Source: Symbiodinium natans
Lineage: Eukaryota > Sar > Dinophyceae > Suessiales > Symbiodiniaceae
NCBI GenBank assembly: GCA_905221605.1
Contig: CAJNDS010000165.1
Span: forward strand, 38,501 to 102,500
Length of the DNA: 64,000 nt
Direction of reading: 5' to 3'
The position numbers and the translations under genes were made by a program. This document shows, one piece after another, positions 1 to 11,770 of this stretch. Every line of letters starts with the position of its first letter. Within the stretch, counting starts at the first letter, position 1. The notes beneath the pieces were generated by a model. It searched no databases. It was not told the origin of the DNA and was given only the letters and a program-made list of their open reading frames with translations.

Positions 1-64
1 TTTGAAACTTGCCAACTTCGTTTTGGGTGGCTTTTTGAAAAACAAGATCTGGATTTGGCTGCAG

Positions 65-134
65 GCCAAAGACACGAGCCGCGTCTTCGCCAGCCTAGAA
101 GACCAACTGAAATCCTTGCAGCTGCCTGAGTTCC
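65..134 (+). CDS. putative internal exon, unknown gene
   Basis: A short open segment follows a GCAG acceptor at 61-64 and ends at a GT donor at 135 that runs into a T-rich tract. It reads AKDTSRVFASLEDQLKSLQL and continues to PEF, a charged helix-like sequence. The upstream in-frame sequence is hydrophobic and T-rich, so I start the exon at the acceptor. No family is recognisable. The rest of the gene lies to the left of the window or cannot be linked to later exons. Confidence 0.45.
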
Positions 135-1850
135 GTTTTGTTTTTTTTTTGTTTTTTTTTTTTTTAGTGTTGAGGGTGAATAACTGCCATATACCAACTA
201 TACACAATCTACTTAATTCGGTCGCTGTGTGAAAGGGTTTCTTGTGCTTGTGGAAGCTCAGCGCATTGATGTGAGGATCCATCTGATTCGCTGATCTGCC
301 ACGTTTAGCCTGTGCGGGATGCCTGCCTCGATGGCTTAGCATTCGGCTGTGGGGGGGGGCGGGGGGTTACTACACTATTTGCTTAAGAACACCACCTATC
401 TATATCTGTATACATATATATACATACATATACATCTATTTCCATATTTAACAAATAAATAAACAAAACACATAAACAAATAGATACGTAGATAAATAAG
501 CAAAAAATAAATATATACATATATATATATATATAGATATATGTATGTTGTATGTATATATGTATGTTGTATGTATATAAATAAATAAATAAAGGAAAAA
601 TATATATATATATATATATATAAACCCAAATCCCAAAACGGGAGCCCTAAACCTTTAGATACGGGAACGCCCCACTCTCCACCCACAAGCCCGCAAGCCA
701 AGCCTCCCACTAAGGCAAGAGCGGGTGCGAGCAGCGGAAGTCGCCGGAAGTTCTGCCGATGCCACGGATTGGCTTCAGGGTTTGCTATGTCCCCCTTGAG
801 AATTTTTTTTATTTTTGTTTATATAAAACCCAAGAGGATATTAACACCATCATTTCTATTTGAGGTTCTAAGGGGAGTATAGTTTTGGGGGGGGGGGGTT
901 GTCTGACCCGCTTCTTCTACGCCTCTTCTTATGGGCAGCTGTCTGCGTTATGGTCCGTTTGGGAGGGTTCCGCTGAGAATGTGGAGCCTTATATGTCGGG
1001 TAACCCTCAAGATGCACCATCATCTTAGTCTTAGTAGCTGAGTAGGTATCCTTTACCCTTTTGGGGGGTACATATCATCCTACCATACATAATTGACAGG
1101 TGAACCTGTTTTGAGCAACTAGGTCATTTAGCCCTTATATCGGTGCACTGGTTCACCTAGACCTTCGGGAAATCCTGAACTGCCGGCTCAACTGAAGCCA
1201 GCCAAGCCCCAAGCTCCAGCCCCAGCTGAAACCCTAACCCTTCTCATCCTTAACAAAGAAGGCTTTCTTGTAAGGGCAATAATTATAGTGATTTTTATCT
1301 TTCTTAAGCAAATTAATAGATAAGGAGGGACTCAGAAGTGCCCTGAATCTAATTCCCCGTGATTCCCCTATCAAAACACCTTCGGTGGTCCCTATATGCC
1401 CAAGTAGCTCTTCTCCCCACGTCACCCCTAAGGCCCCTTCCTTGCAAGGGTCCTTGAGATCCTTTGCTTGTTGTGGGAAGTAAAACCCTTCAGGACCCCG
1501 AAAACGCACAAACCATAACACTCCCTATAAGCCCCAAAACCCCTACACCCTAAACCCTACAACCCCTGGGCGTCAAAGGCATGAAGCACCCAAACCCTAA
1601 ACCCCAACCCCTCTCAACTCTAAACTCCTGGGCCTTTAAACCCCCAAAACCCTAGACTTTACAAAACCGGAAAACACTAACAATCCTTGAAACCTTATAA
1701 ACCCCGCAAAAGCCCTAAAACACCCAACGCCCCAAAATCCCTAACAGCCCAAGCCCAGACCCCGGGGAGGATCCAAGAAGTAGATTCCTTCTGAGGGTTC
1801 CTAAGAATGACCCCACATTAGTATCGGGTACTATGTGGGAGTAAGCTCTA
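135..1850. other. gene-poor stretch with AT microsatellites and degenerate telomeric repeats
   Basis: This stretch holds a T-run at 140-165, TA/TACA/AAATA-type simple repeats at 395-622, a G-run at 889-898 and scattered degenerate CCCTAAA units from about 1,530. A possible small exon at 720-777 (reading RVRAAEVAGSSADATDWLQ) is the only protein-like segment seen and is weak. ORFs across the microsatellites are low-complexity translations. Confidence 0.5.
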
Positions 1851-1940
1851 ACCCTAAACCCTAAACCCTAAACCTTCTCCACCCAGGGCTCTTAAAAGCC
1901 CTCCTGAGCTGAGGTCTCCCACTTCTCTGGCGACTTGCAG

Positions 1941-1978
1941 CTTCTGGCCCAGGACTTCGCCGCGGCCTTAATCTTGTG
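1941..1978 (+). CDS. putative small exon, unknown gene
   Basis: It lies between a GCAG acceptor (1937-1940) and a GT donor at 1979 that opens directly into a degenerate TTTAGGG tract. It reads LLAQDFAAALIL. A CCCTAAA block precedes it at about 1,849-1,874. Only 38 nt long, so the call rests mainly on the splice sites and the flanking repeat polarity. Confidence 0.35.
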
Positions 1979-2060
1979 GTTAGGGTTTGGGGTTTGGGGT
2001 TTAGGGTTTAGGGTTTAGGGTTTAGCGTTTAGCGTTTAGGGTTCAGGGTCTAGGGTGTAG
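1979..2060 (+). repeat. degenerate TTTAGGG array
   Basis: Units TTTGGGG, TTTAGGG and TTTAGCG alternate. A longer, cleaner block of the same polarity lies at 2283-2348. Both are interstitial. Confidence 0.85.
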
Positions 2061-2586
2061 GGGGCTTGAGGCAAAAAAAGGGGTCGGGTCCAGTGTTTCG
2101 GTTTTCGAGTTCAAGGTTTAGGTTTATAGGGTGCGCAGGGTTTACATGGGCTGATAGGCTTTACAGGGCAAATGGGTATGTAGGCGGCTTTAGGCCATTT
2201 CTCCCAAGCCCAAACATGCCCCCATGTCCTCAAATTCCTCAGCTCACGGGCTCGAGATCTCCAGCCACCAACTCCTCAAGTTAGGGTTTAGGGTTTAGGG
2301 TTTAGGGTTTGGGGTTTAGGGTTTAGGGTTTAGGGTTTAGGGTTTAGGGACGGTACTCTCAGTCAAGGGCTTGGGGCAGCACACGGCTCCAGTGCCGCAG
2401 GGCGTCCCACTCCACTCATGCCCCCCTAAACCCTAAGCCCCAAGCCCTAAACCCCAAACCCTGAACCCGCACCCCCACCCTTCTCATGCAGCTAAGACAA
2501 GGCTGCTTTGCGCGGGGAGGCGCGGGGAGAGAGACAGAAGGGATAGGGCTGTAATGATTCTGGGTGTCTAAGGGTAGTTGGTAGCT

Positions 2587-2705
2587 ACATGGGCCCTTTA
2601 ATATGGTCCCTTACCTGATGTATGGGCCCTGAATTTGTACAGGGCACCTAAGGGGTATACAAGGGGTCCCCTTTTAAGGGCCCATACTAAGGGACTATGC
2701 AACTA
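2587..2705. repeat. MITE-like element, family H copy 1
   Basis: It begins with CATGGGCCCTTTA, then ATATGGTCCCTTACCT, and ends with AAGGGCCCATACTAAGG, so the ends are imperfect inverted repeats around GGGCCC. The copy at 17,128-17,255 has the same order of motifs. Shorter relatives are at 23,103-23,186 and 46,199-46,265. No coding capacity. Confidence 0.55.
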
Positions 2706-3648
2706 CCCTAAGAGGGTGGCTTCAGGGCTTGTGCTCAGTTTAGCCCGATGTCGCCTGCGATCATCTGCCCTATGCCCTCTTATAGGGAATTTTAGGAGTT
2801 GTTTAGGGGTTACTTAGGGGCTACTTATAGGTATATAGAGACGATCTAAGGTACATGTAATGTAGCGGTTATATGGGGGTTATACAGGGGAATTAAGATT
2901 CAGGGTCCCTTCTAGGGGTCGCTTTATACCCCTTTCATACCCTATGCTTCTATCATCCCGATTTGGGCTTGAGTTTTTCTCCCCCAAAATCGAACATGTC
3001 GGGAGAGATTCCTTGAAGCTTCAGGTCTACTTGCATGTAGGATCACAAGAATGGCAACTGCATTTATCGCCGGACGTAAACAAAGCAACTGCAGAATATG
3101 CCTGTGAACCTTCAAGTATTCCCTAAACCGTAAACCCTAGACCCTGCTGTCAAACTCGGGCGTCTCATACAGCGCATTGAGGAAGCTAAGCCTCCGCTGT
3201 TGCACTCTACTAGAACCCACATGGCGGCTAGCTCACGCATGTTTGGAAGCAAGGGTTGGAGCTGTACCTACATGAGCCCTGTATAGGGGGGTGGGGTTGA
3301 GGGCTGAGAGGGTGTAAATTGCAACATCTCTCACTTTGCCAGGGTATGAAGGCTACTCTGGGACAATCTGGCAGTGCGGTGCTTCCAGATTGCACACCTG
3401 AACTGTTTTAGTCTTGGAACCTAAACCCTAAACCCTACAGGGCTCAAAATGACATTCTTGGGCTTCAAATTTGGGGTTCTTGGGGCTAGGGTTGAGCTAA
3501 GTTTGGCTGAAAATCTTAGTTTTTCGGCTTGTCTAGGGTCTCGCGGGTTTGGGTGTCAGGGTTGGTTTAGGGCTTTGTCGCTGTCAGTCTGCGCGTGCTG
3601 ACGTGGAGCTGCGGGAGCGCGTGGCCAGGCAGGGAGCATGCACCAGAT

Positions 3649-3816
3649 GGGTAGTTCTCTACATCAGGGTCCCCTTTTTGGGATCCCTTCTTTAAAGGGT
3701 GCCGCCCTATCATGGGTAGCCAAAACGCTAGGGTCCCATGTTGGGCAGCCCTTCTTTAAAAGGGTGCCGCCTTATAATGGGTACCCAAAAAGGGACCCCA
3801 ATTTAGAGAACTACCC
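3649..3816. repeat. palindromic element, family G
   Basis: The left end GGGTAGTTCTCTA is matched by TAGAGAACTACCC at the right end. Inside are two tandem related segments, each containing CCCTTCTTTAAAGGGTGCCGCC or a close variant, followed by ATGGGTA(G/C)CCAAAA. A diverged relative is at about 41,150-41,245. This looks like a non-autonomous MITE with an internal duplication. Confidence 0.6.
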
Positions 3817-3968
3817 ATATGGCTAAGGAGTCCAATTTGTTAAAGGTATAATAAAGTTCAGAAAAGATAGGGTCCGGTTGGTTTTATAGTATTTCATGGG
3901 CCCTTTACAACCCCTAAAGAATGCCCTTAATCATGTGCAAGTTTCGTGGCGGGTCTGCAGGTTAGAGC

Positions 3969-4313
3969 TTGAGCAAACTGCAGCTGGCCACTTCTCTACA
4001 TGATTGTATACGCTTGGCCGTCGAAACAGGGTGCCAATATCTTGATCCTCAGATGTACGGTTCAGGGGGTTGGAGGTATGGCAAAGCCAAGGAGAGTCCT
4101 GAGAAGTTGTTCTCTCAGCTTCGCCAAGATGCTGCACGATGCTGCCGACCGGTTCTCGGGTTTGGGCGTCGTCTTTTGGATTTCGGCGCGCTCTCTGGCA
4201 TTTCAGCTCAAAGCTCCTCTAGCTCAGACCCAGATGCACTTCCTAGCTGTCGCATAGCCGTCGGTGACTCGTTTGCCTCCTGCTTGGTTCAGCTTGGGAA
4301 GACCATCAGGTAG
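3969..4313 (+). CDS. unresolved ORF region
   Basis: Two overlapping forward frames stay open here (about 114 codons and 85 codons), with normal base composition and no telomeric units. Neither shows a recognisable domain, and no clear splice sites frame either one. It may be an exon plus intron, or a fragment of an old coding sequence. Confidence 0.25.
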   Translation: MSKLQLATSLHDCIRLAVETGCQYLDPQMYGSGGWRYGKAKESPEKLFSQLRQDAARCCRPVLGFGRRLLDFGALSGISAQSSSSSDPDALPSCRIAVGDSFASCLVQLGKTIR

Positions 4314-4654
4314 ACCCTGGGGATATTTTGCTGCCATCATCTTCAGAAATATGTTTTAGAGGATTTTGAAGGGCCATCCTACATAAAAATCGAACAGCAT
4401 AGCAGCACCCGTTGTCGAAACTCGAGTGATAGGGTTCTTAAGGGAGGGTGATTCAAGGGGTGTATAGGTAGCTTCAGACCCCCAATCCCTGAGGCCCCCT
4501 AGCCCCAAGCCACTGGTTTAGGATTCTTTGGGGTGTTTTAGGGTTCAGGGTTGAGGTTTAGGGTTAAGGGTTCTGAGACATTATAGGGTCTAGAGGCTTG
4601 TAGGGCTTCTAGGGGCTTTTGGGGGGATTAGTGGGGCTGGCATGGTGTAGTCAG

Positions 4655-4750
4655 ACCCTGCTGGCCATGAGCCGCGCTGCGTTTGCGGCCCACGGCGTGC
4701 TCCGGAGCCCCGGGGCTTTTCCTCCCCGACTTTGCGCCGCGCTGCGGAAG
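4655..4750 (+). CDS. putative internal exon, unknown gene
   Basis: It spans exactly 32 codons between a TCAG acceptor and a GTGGAC donor at 4,751. The peptide starts TLLAMSRAAFAAHGVLRSPG and continues AFPPRLCAALRK. GC-rich coding composition contrasts with the repeats on both sides, and TTTAGGG follows from about 4,767. No domain recognised. Confidence 0.55.
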
Positions 4751-4934
4751 GTGGACTAGGGTTTCAAGGTTTAGGGTTTAGGGTTTAGGGTTTCAAGAGG
4801 AAGTTTAGGGTTTTCAGTTTACTTTCCCCCCCCCCCGCCTTCCCCCTATCTCAACCTGTACTTGGCACATCTAGGGAGGCATCTTAGGTTAGGGCGTGCA
4901 TCCGGGGGGGGCGTCATGGTATGGGGCTTAGGTC

Positions 4935-5043
4935 CTAGGGGTCCATGTACCTCATTATTGTGTACTTGGGCCCCAGAGTCCCTTAAGTAGGAGGTACTTT
5001 AAGGTCCCGAGTAGTCCCTATTTAGGTACATGGACCCTTAGGG
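4935..5043. repeat. MITE family A copy 1
   Basis: The ends are GGGTCCATGTACCT and its near-complement AGGTACATGGACCCTTAG. The interior keeps TACTTGGGCCC and a nearby AAAGTCCC-like motif. Related copies are listed separately. The elements are about 85-110 bp with no ORF. Confidence 0.75.
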
Positions 5044-5167
5044 TTAGGGTTTCGGGCTTGTTTTGGCAGGCTTTTTCTGCTCCATCCTGAAGTCCTAAGC
5101 CCCAAACCCTAAACCCGCAATCCTGAACCCCAAACTTATACACCCTACCCCGAACAACCCTCATCTC

Positions 5168-5246
5168 TAAACCCTAAACCCTAAACCCTAAACCCTAAAC
5201 CCTAAACCCTAAACCCTAAACCCTAAACCCTAAACCCTAAACCCTA
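5168..5246 (-). repeat. CCCTAAA array, 11 near-perfect units
   Basis: Perfect CCCTAAA units run up to the start of a coding-like segment (5,247-5,360) containing MSWRCWKEALALLEK in an open forward frame. That segment may be an exon but lacks a convincing donor, so I do not call it separately. Confidence 0.9.
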
Positions 5247-5689
5247 TGTCCTGGAGATGCTGGAAGGAGGCGCTGGCTCTCTTGGAGAAGGTCGCCGCAG
5301 TGCACAGGGTTGCAGGGGCTTGTGGTAGGATAAGGAGTGCTTGCACCAGTGGAGCAGCTGGCAAGCTAACCCTCCAAGCCCTAAACCCTAAACCCTCAAC
5401 CCTCAACCCTAAACCAGAACCCTCAAACCTAAAAACCTTGGGGGCGGGGTGTGGGTTTTGGGGCTTGAGGTTTAAGCGGGCTTCGGGGGCCTTATAGTTC
5501 AAGAAAGGCTTTTGGGTATTGTCTGTCTTCAACCCGCAACCCCGTTGAGTTAGAGAGGCCTCAACGGAGGGTGGTTCGTGGGGGGTAGGTACCTGGGGAA
5601 CCTTAGGGAAGCTTGGGGAGCCTTCGGGAGTGGTAGGGAGTTTCAGGGAGCCTTACGTTTCCCTGAAGAACTCTATAATTGAGGGGCCC

Positions 5690-6456
5690 CCCCAATCTCA
5701 TTCTCCAAGCAGGCCCCACACCCTGTTTTTGGGGAGCCATTTGCTGATGGGTGATTAGGGTTTGGGGTTTAGGGTTTGGGGTTTAGGGTGTAGGATTTAG
5801 GGTTTAGGGTTTAGGATTTAGGGTCTAGGGTCATTTCGTAGGTTATAGCTTGCAGCAGGTCCAGGGAGTGAGCCCTTTCGCGCTGTCGCACCAACTTCGG
5901 CGTTGGTGCTTGGGCTCAGATGCACCTACACCCGAAGCCTGGCTAATCCCCCCAGGCGCCAACCCCAGTCCCCACCTTGAACCCAAAGGATTTTCCCTAA
6001 ACCCTCAACCCTCAACCCTCAACCCTAAACCCTAAACCCTCCTAGGCCTATTGGGTTGCTTAAAGGCAAACTCAGCGTGCTTCGGGACTTCTTGCTTGGT
6101 GGAGGGCTGCAGAGCACAGGGCTTTTGTTTAGGGGGGCTGGACGTGTGTCGCGTTGCAGTGTTTCGGCGTTCTAGACGAGGCCTGCGCTCCGGCTCTGAT
6201 TGGATTTTGAGGTTCAGGGTGCAGTGTTTCGGGCTCAGGGCTTACGAAATCTTATAACCAATGTCATCCCCGTAGGATCCCTATGTAGGCCCTCAATATC
6301 ATCATTAGTTAAGCGTAGGGTTCAGTGAAAGGCCCTCAACTCGAATTGCCCCTACAGGGCCCAGACCTGACAAGGGTGCGTGCGTGTGTACATACATACA
6401 TACATACATACATACATACATACATACATACATACATACATACATACATACATACA

Positions 6457-6489
<33 letters not shown>

Positions 6490-7050
6490 GTACACACAGA
6501 CTTGTTGTAAATCTTCATGTTCATGTTATCCTCTCTGTTCTGCCTACGCTGGTTATCCAAGCACTATGGCTCATGTCTGTTGAAGCAGGTATCAGGGTTG
6601 CTCTTGAAGTTGTATATATACCCGGTGCACCCCTGCCATATTCTGTAAGCTTCGTCCGACTGCAAGGTCCGACTAACCCTAAACCCCAAACCCCAAACCC
6701 CAAACCCTAAACCCCAAACCCCAAACCCTAAACCCTAAACCCTAAGCCCTGGGAACTCCTTCATGCCCCCAGGCTCACTGATCCCATCCGCGCCCCCGCG
6801 GTAAGCCTTGCTCGGTTGCTGGTGCGGTACATCCGACGGCTACCATGCTGGGGTTTAGGGTTTGGGGTTTGGGGTTTGGGTTTGGGGTTTGGCATGGGGT
6901 TTAGAGTTTAGGGTTTAGGGTTTAAGGTTTAGGGTTTAGGGTTTAGGGTTTAGGGTTTAGACCCCCCAAGTACCCTTTAAGATGCTCTGCCCCCATCGAT
7001 GTGCACTTAGGCCTCTATTCAAGGCTACTTTGGGGGTGCAGGCTTGGTGC
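5690..7050. other. gene-poor stretch with (TACA)n microsatellite
   Basis: Contents are degenerate TTTAGGG at 5,755-5,830, CCCTCAA/CCCTAAA at 5,997-6,038, a long (TACA)n tract at about 6,388-6,486, CCCCAAA/CCCTAAA at 6,675-6,748, and TTTGGGG/TTTAGGG at 6,851-6,960. The open frames through the TACA tract encode only Tyr/Ile/His/Thr runs and are artefacts of the repeat. Confidence 0.6.
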
Positions 7051-7053
7051 TTC

Positions 7054-7086
7054 TTTTTTTTTTTTTTTGGGGGGGGGGGGGGGGGG
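7054..7086 (+). repeat. T15G18 homopolymer junction
   Basis: Fifteen T are followed directly by eighteen G. Similar T-run/G-run junctions occur at 32,599-32,626, 45,835-45,866 and 51,687-51,715, and in reverse (C-run then A-run) at 15,099-15,123. Confidence 0.85.
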
Positions 7087-7088
7087 AA

Positions 7089-7198
7089 GTGGGAGTTCAC
7101 GAAATAGGAGACCCCTAAAATAGACCCTCAAATAGTTGGATTCTCTTAAGAAAGGGACCCCAATAAGGTACCCCTCATTTCGGAAACCCCCCACGTGG
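7089..7198. repeat. MITE-like family I copy 1
   Basis: Shared interior motifs are GGACCCC, AATAAGGTACCCC and CGGAAACCCCC near the right end, with GGGAGTT or GGGGGTTT at the left. Related copies are at about 16,795-16,892, 31,374-31,487 and 48,197-48,293. The ends are imperfect inverted repeats. Confidence 0.5.
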
Positions 7199-7392
7199 CT
7201 ACGGAATCGGTTCAGGGTCTGCAGGCTTAGACATCCCAGGGGCCCATGAAATTCTGGTGCTTGTCTTTGTCCGGTCTCTTTGTCTCTTTCTCCCTCCACG
7301 ATTTTTCATCACATCACGGCCCAATTTGGCCCCCTCATTTTTCCTTCTACCCTCCTTCCCCCCCCCCCCCCCCCCCCCCCATCCCCCCCCCG

Positions 7393-7565
7393 CCCTAAAC
7401 CCTAAACCCTAAACCCTAAACCCTAAACCCTAAACCCTAAACCCTAAACCCTAAAAACCCTAAACCCTAAACCCTAAACCCTAAACCCTAAACCCTAAAC
7501 CCTAAACCCTAAACCCTAAACCCTAAACCCTAAACCCTAAACCTAAACCCTAAACCCTAAACCCA
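7393..7565 (-). repeat. CCCTAAA array, about 24 units, preceded by poly-C
   Basis: A near-perfect array of about 170 bp follows a C-run (about 7,360-7,391). A single AAAAACCCT irregularity and one CCTAAAC short unit interrupt it. It faces a TTTAGGG array at 7,678-7,749 across a GC-rich island of about 110 bp. Confidence 0.92.
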
Positions 7566-7677
7566 AAGCCCCTTGCCACCTGCCTGCGCCGGCCTGCGAC
7601 GCTGCGACGCCAGGCCCGCCACATCCTTCGAGCTCCGTTGACACCACCGGTGTCTGAGGCGATCCTTCCGCTTCGTG
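7566..7677. other. GC-rich island between inverted telomeric arrays
   Basis: This non-repetitive, GC-rich segment is flanked by CCCTAAA on the left and TTTAGGG on the right. Composition is exon-like, but neither frame has a convincing pair of splice sites, so coding status is open. Confidence 0.4.
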
Positions 7678-7749
7678 GTTAGGGTTTAGGGTTTAGGGTT
7701 TAGGGTTTAGGGTTTAGGGTTTAGGGTTTAGGGTTTAGGGTTTAGGGTT
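7678..7749 (+). repeat. TTTAGGG array
   Basis: About ten perfect units, the right-hand partner of the CCCTAAA array ending at 7,565. Confidence 0.9.
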
Positions 7750-8210
7750 AGGTGTTAGTTTGCAGAAGTCGCTTCGTCTCATAGGTTTGCAAGGAAGAAG
7801 AGAACATACGCTCCCAATGAAGATGTACCAAGAACGGCTCGATGTTCGGAAATCTAAGCATCTCCCCACCCCCCATCCCCCGTTCGAGGCCCTTCAATCA
7901 GAAGCCCGAAGCTTTACAACCCAGAGCCTCGGGTGTTGGGAGTAGGGTTTACTTCAGCATAGCCAGGGTTCAGGACTTTATATGGTTTAGAAGTGTAGAT
8001 AGTATTTAGATCCTAAAACCCCAAACTCCTCGTAAGCCCCAGAGTCAGTTTCTCAACCATACAGCCTACAACAATAGGTTTGTTCTTCCCCCTGATGAGA
8101 ACTATAGTCAAGAAGTGCATGAATCAACAGCATACTACAAAATAACACAATATGAACAAACAAATACCGAAGGCTCCAGAATAAGCGAAGTCTGGTAAAA
8201 GCCCCCCCCC

Positions 8211-8315
8211 CTAACCCTAAACCCTAAACCCTAAACCCTAAACCCTAAACCCTAAACCCTAAACCCTAAACCCTAAACCCTAAACCCTAAACCCTAAACC
8301 CTAAACCCTAAACCC
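8211..8315 (-). repeat. CCCTAAA array
   Basis: About 14 perfect units. They precede a coding-like island and are mirrored by TTTAGGG at 8,424-8,542. Confidence 0.92.
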
Positions 8316-8418
8316 ACTATTGGTGCTACCGCTCCCCGAGGCCCTGCAACACCTGGTCCCTGTGGCGCAGCAGCTGGGCCTGCGTGAGGATGCAAGGAGC
8401 CATGATGTGCACATGTGA
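8316..8418 (+). CDS. putative terminal exon, unknown gene
   Basis: An open frame reads PLPEALQHLVPVAQQLGLRE and continues to a TGA at 8,416-8,418. It lies precisely between inverted telomeric arrays. The acceptor is not obvious, so the start is uncertain. A GA or GC donor before the stop would make it internal instead. Confidence 0.35.
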
Positions 8419-9181
8419 AACAGGGTTTAGGGTTTAGGGTTGAGGGTTTAGGGTTCAGGGTTAGGGTTATTTAGGGTTTAGGGTTTAGGGTTTAGGGCTT
8501 AGGGTTTAGGGTTTAGGGTTTAGGGTTTAGGATTTAGGGTTGTTACTGCTATTGGTGAGTGTAGAATAGGGTCCCTTTTCAATCTTAGGGAGTGTAGATG
8601 CTTGGTCTCCTTTCCGGGTTACAAGGAATGTAAACCCTACTTCATGTGGGGTCTAGGCCTACGTAGGTTCTGTTTAGGGTTTGGGGCTTCTTGGTTACAG
8701 GGCTTGGGGCTTAGGGCTTAGGGCTTCATGGCGCACATGAATCCGCAAGCCTCAATTGCAAATCCCTGAACCTATCGCGAATCTAGAGCTTTATAGACTG
8801 AGGGCTTTAGCACTGGCATCGTGCTGCAAACCCTGAACATCAATCCTAGAATTGAAGCAGCTTTTTTGTCTTGCCGGAGGGACCCTTTTGTAAGTGGGTG
8901 AGCAATCGCGCGTGAATTCGCGGCTTTTGCAATTACAGTTACAGGTTCATGGGTGTCCTGTAGGGTTAGGGGTCATGTAGGGTTAGGGGTTGAAGGTTAA
9001 GGGTTTAGCTTCTGCCTGATCCCTATACACCCCCAACCCCCACACCCCAAATCTCCAAACCTTAAAACCCCAAAAAGAAACATGAACCCCAGGCCCTACA
9101 CCCTGATCCCTACACTCTAAACTGCCCAAACCCCTAAACGCCTAAAACCCCAACTCCCGAAACCCTATACTCCAAGTGCAG

Positions 9182-9253
9182 GCTCGTGGAGCTAAACTAC
9201 ACAGTGAGCCTCCCCGGCGCGCCCTCACAGGACCTGACTGAGTGGACTCTGAT
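9182..9253 (+). CDS. putative internal exon, unknown gene
   Basis: A GCAG acceptor at 9,178-9,181 opens a frame reading LVELNYTVSLPGAPSQDLTE and then WTL, ending at a GT donor at 9,254. TTTAGGG units begin about 10 bp further on. The amphipathic, strand-rich peptide is not one I recognise. Confidence 0.45.
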
Positions 9254-10194
9254 GTGTTTTGGCTTAGGGTTTAGGGTGTAGGGTTTACGGCTTAGCGGTT
9301 TTGGGCAGCCAATCCGAGGGAACCCCCCGGCAGCTTACAAAGCCCTAAGCTCGAAAGTCCTTGAAGGTTCAGGGTTTGGTGTCTAGGGTTCTCGGGAAAG
9401 CTCTAAGCCAGAAGGAGATGCACAGCGACATCTCACCCATGAATGAGACGCAGCGTGTCCTGTCTCAGACGGCATGAGGGGGTGGGGTCGGGGGGTTTTA
9501 GGGTTTAGGGTTTAGGGTTTAGGTTGGGGGGAAGGTGATAGTGCTCCACCAGCTGGTCACGAGGTTACCTGTAAACCCTGCAAACCCTATAAACCCCGAA
9601 ACCCGAAAGCCTTTTAAACCCTAAGCCCTTGAACCCGAAACCCTAGGCCCTAAACACCCTTAGGGTTCAGGTCTCATTGGACTTTCGGTGGTCCACCATG
9701 CGGAGGGTTTTGACAAAAAACCTAAAGGTCACAAACGAGCCCGATAAGCCCTAAAACCCTGTATAGCCCCCTACCCCGAAGTCCTGAAGCCACCCCACAT
9801 ACCGAGCAGTCGAACAGAGCTTCGAACTCGAACCCGAACTCCTAGACCCCACATGCAAAACCCGAGGTGTCGTCACCTTTTGGGCAGCAGTCCAAGCTGT
9901 TCACGCAAGCATGGGCCCCACGGAGACTCTTGGAACTTCTGAATGCTCAGGTCTTCTAAGTTCCTGGTTCCCTGCAGGGAAAACCCCTTGTATTTAGGGG
10001 ACCCTGTACCCCCCGTACATCCCCCCACCCTATATACCCCCAACCCCCCTATACCCCCCCCTTCCACCCCCCTCCCCCCACCTAGCGCTACAGTATTTAG
10101 GCTTTAGAGCAAGGTGGTGGGAGGTTGTGGAAGGTCTTTTTGGAAACAACTAACCCCAGAGACCCATTCTGGTTGAACAGGCCCTTGCCATGCT

Positions 10195-10305
10195 ACCCTA
10201 AACCCTAAACCCTAAACCCTAAACCCTAAACCCTAAACCCTAAACCCTAAACCCTAAACCCTAAACCCTAAACCCTAAACCCTAAACCCTAAACCCTAAA
10301 CCCTA
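10195..10305 (-). repeat. CCCTAAA array
   Basis: About 15 near-perfect units. A unique stretch of about 185 bp follows, then TTTAGGG at about 10,490-10,520. Confidence 0.92.
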
Positions 10306-11625
10306 CTACTCGCCCTTAGGGTTCACAGTCTGAGGCTCTCAGATCTGTCGCCTCCAACCATACGAACTCACAAGCTGTGTTGGAGTTCAACTTTCCCCTA
10401 TCGAGGTTCTCAAAAACCACCTCTGAAAGACCAGCCCCCACTCAGCAGAGCATCTACGGCTCCGGGCTTTTGAGGGTGTAGGGCTTAGGGTTTAGAGTTT
10501 AGGGTTTAGGGTTTAGGGTGCCGGTCTTACGGATCCTTCGAGCACCTTTTGACAGAATCTGTGATGTCAGCTGAGGATATGGCCGGGCTCACACCAAGTG
10601 GCGCGGACCTTCATAGGCTGGCTTCAGGAAGTTGCAGCCCCGAGAGAAAAGGCCCAGCAACACGCCCCAAGAATATTTTTGGAGCGATTCCCTGATGTCT
10701 TCCCTTACTTCTATATACCCTGAGCCCTATAAACCCTAAAAAATGTTTAGGGTTTAGGGTTTAGGGTTTCGGGTTTAGGGTTTAGCGCCGGCAAGGATAG
10801 AGCACAAGCCGCAATTTACAGTCCAAGCCTCTGTAGTTCTCGTCGGGGTACGAGTTACAGGGAAATACTGCAGGGGTCGGAAGAAGTACTGATAGCTTTC
10901 TCTTGTGGTCCCTTTGTGAGAGTACTACATGAACCCCCTAAAACCTATTCTCACTATTCAGGCCCCTATATTCCTCTCCCCTAAACATCCCTAAACCCTG
11001 AGTGCCACCAACCCGAAACCCTAAACCCCAAACCCTAAACCCTAAACCCTAAACCTAAACCCTAAACCCTAAACGGCCCTAAACCCTAAACCCTAAACGG
11101 CCCTAAACCCTAAACCCTAAGTGCCACCAAAAGCGCTGCGGCCACGTGGAGTTGCAGGCAGCCTTCCACCAGCGCTGCAGCGGCAGCGGAAGGCAGAGCA
11201 GCGGCCAAGAGTTCGGTTTAGGCCTGATGCTCGGGGTTTAGGGTTGAGGGTTGAGGGTTTAGGGTTTAGGGTTTAGGTTTCAGGGTTTACAGGGTTTCAG
11301 GGTTTAGGAGCCAGAAGTTTTAGGGGACAGCGTTCATGGGCTTAGGGCTTAGGAAGCTGCACAAGCCAACAAATCTCCGGTGGCCCTTCCGCGTCTTAGA
11401 CGTTAGGGGTCAGGGGCCCTGACGCCTTCAATCATCCACATGAGGGGAAGGAAAAGATACGGCAAAACCCAACAAACAACAGTTCAACTCATGAATTTGG
11501 AACCCTAATTAAACCCTGAACCCTAAACCCTAATGTGTGTATATTATATTCATTTTCTGCGTGCTCCGTAGAGGAGGGGGGTAAATATCTTTGACCGCAG
11601 CGTTTGTTCTCAAACAAGTGGTGGT

Positions 11626-11770
11626 ACCTGGAGGTTCATGGCACTTCTCAACCAATTCTAATTGTATTCACAACTGTACTTATAGCCATATTAGGGCACT
11701 TAAGGGGGCTTATAAATACAAGTATAAGTACAGTTCTACTTGGTTCATAAGTACCATGAACCTCCAAGTA
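11626..11770. repeat. MITE family E copy 1
   Basis: The terminal inverted repeats are CTGGAGGTTCATGG and CCATGAACCTCCAAG, with sub-terminal GTACTTATA on both sides (ACTGTACTTATA and TATAAGTACAGT). A second copy at 63,444-63,595 has a telomeric insertion. Confidence 0.7.

Noticed and set aside
396-710. 104-codon reverse-strand frame
   Set aside because: Low-complexity translation of TA/TACA-rich repeats; no splice or domain support.
6325-6583. Open frames of 61-108 codons on both strands
   Set aside because: They translate the (TACA)n microsatellite and give only HTYI or MYVC repeats.
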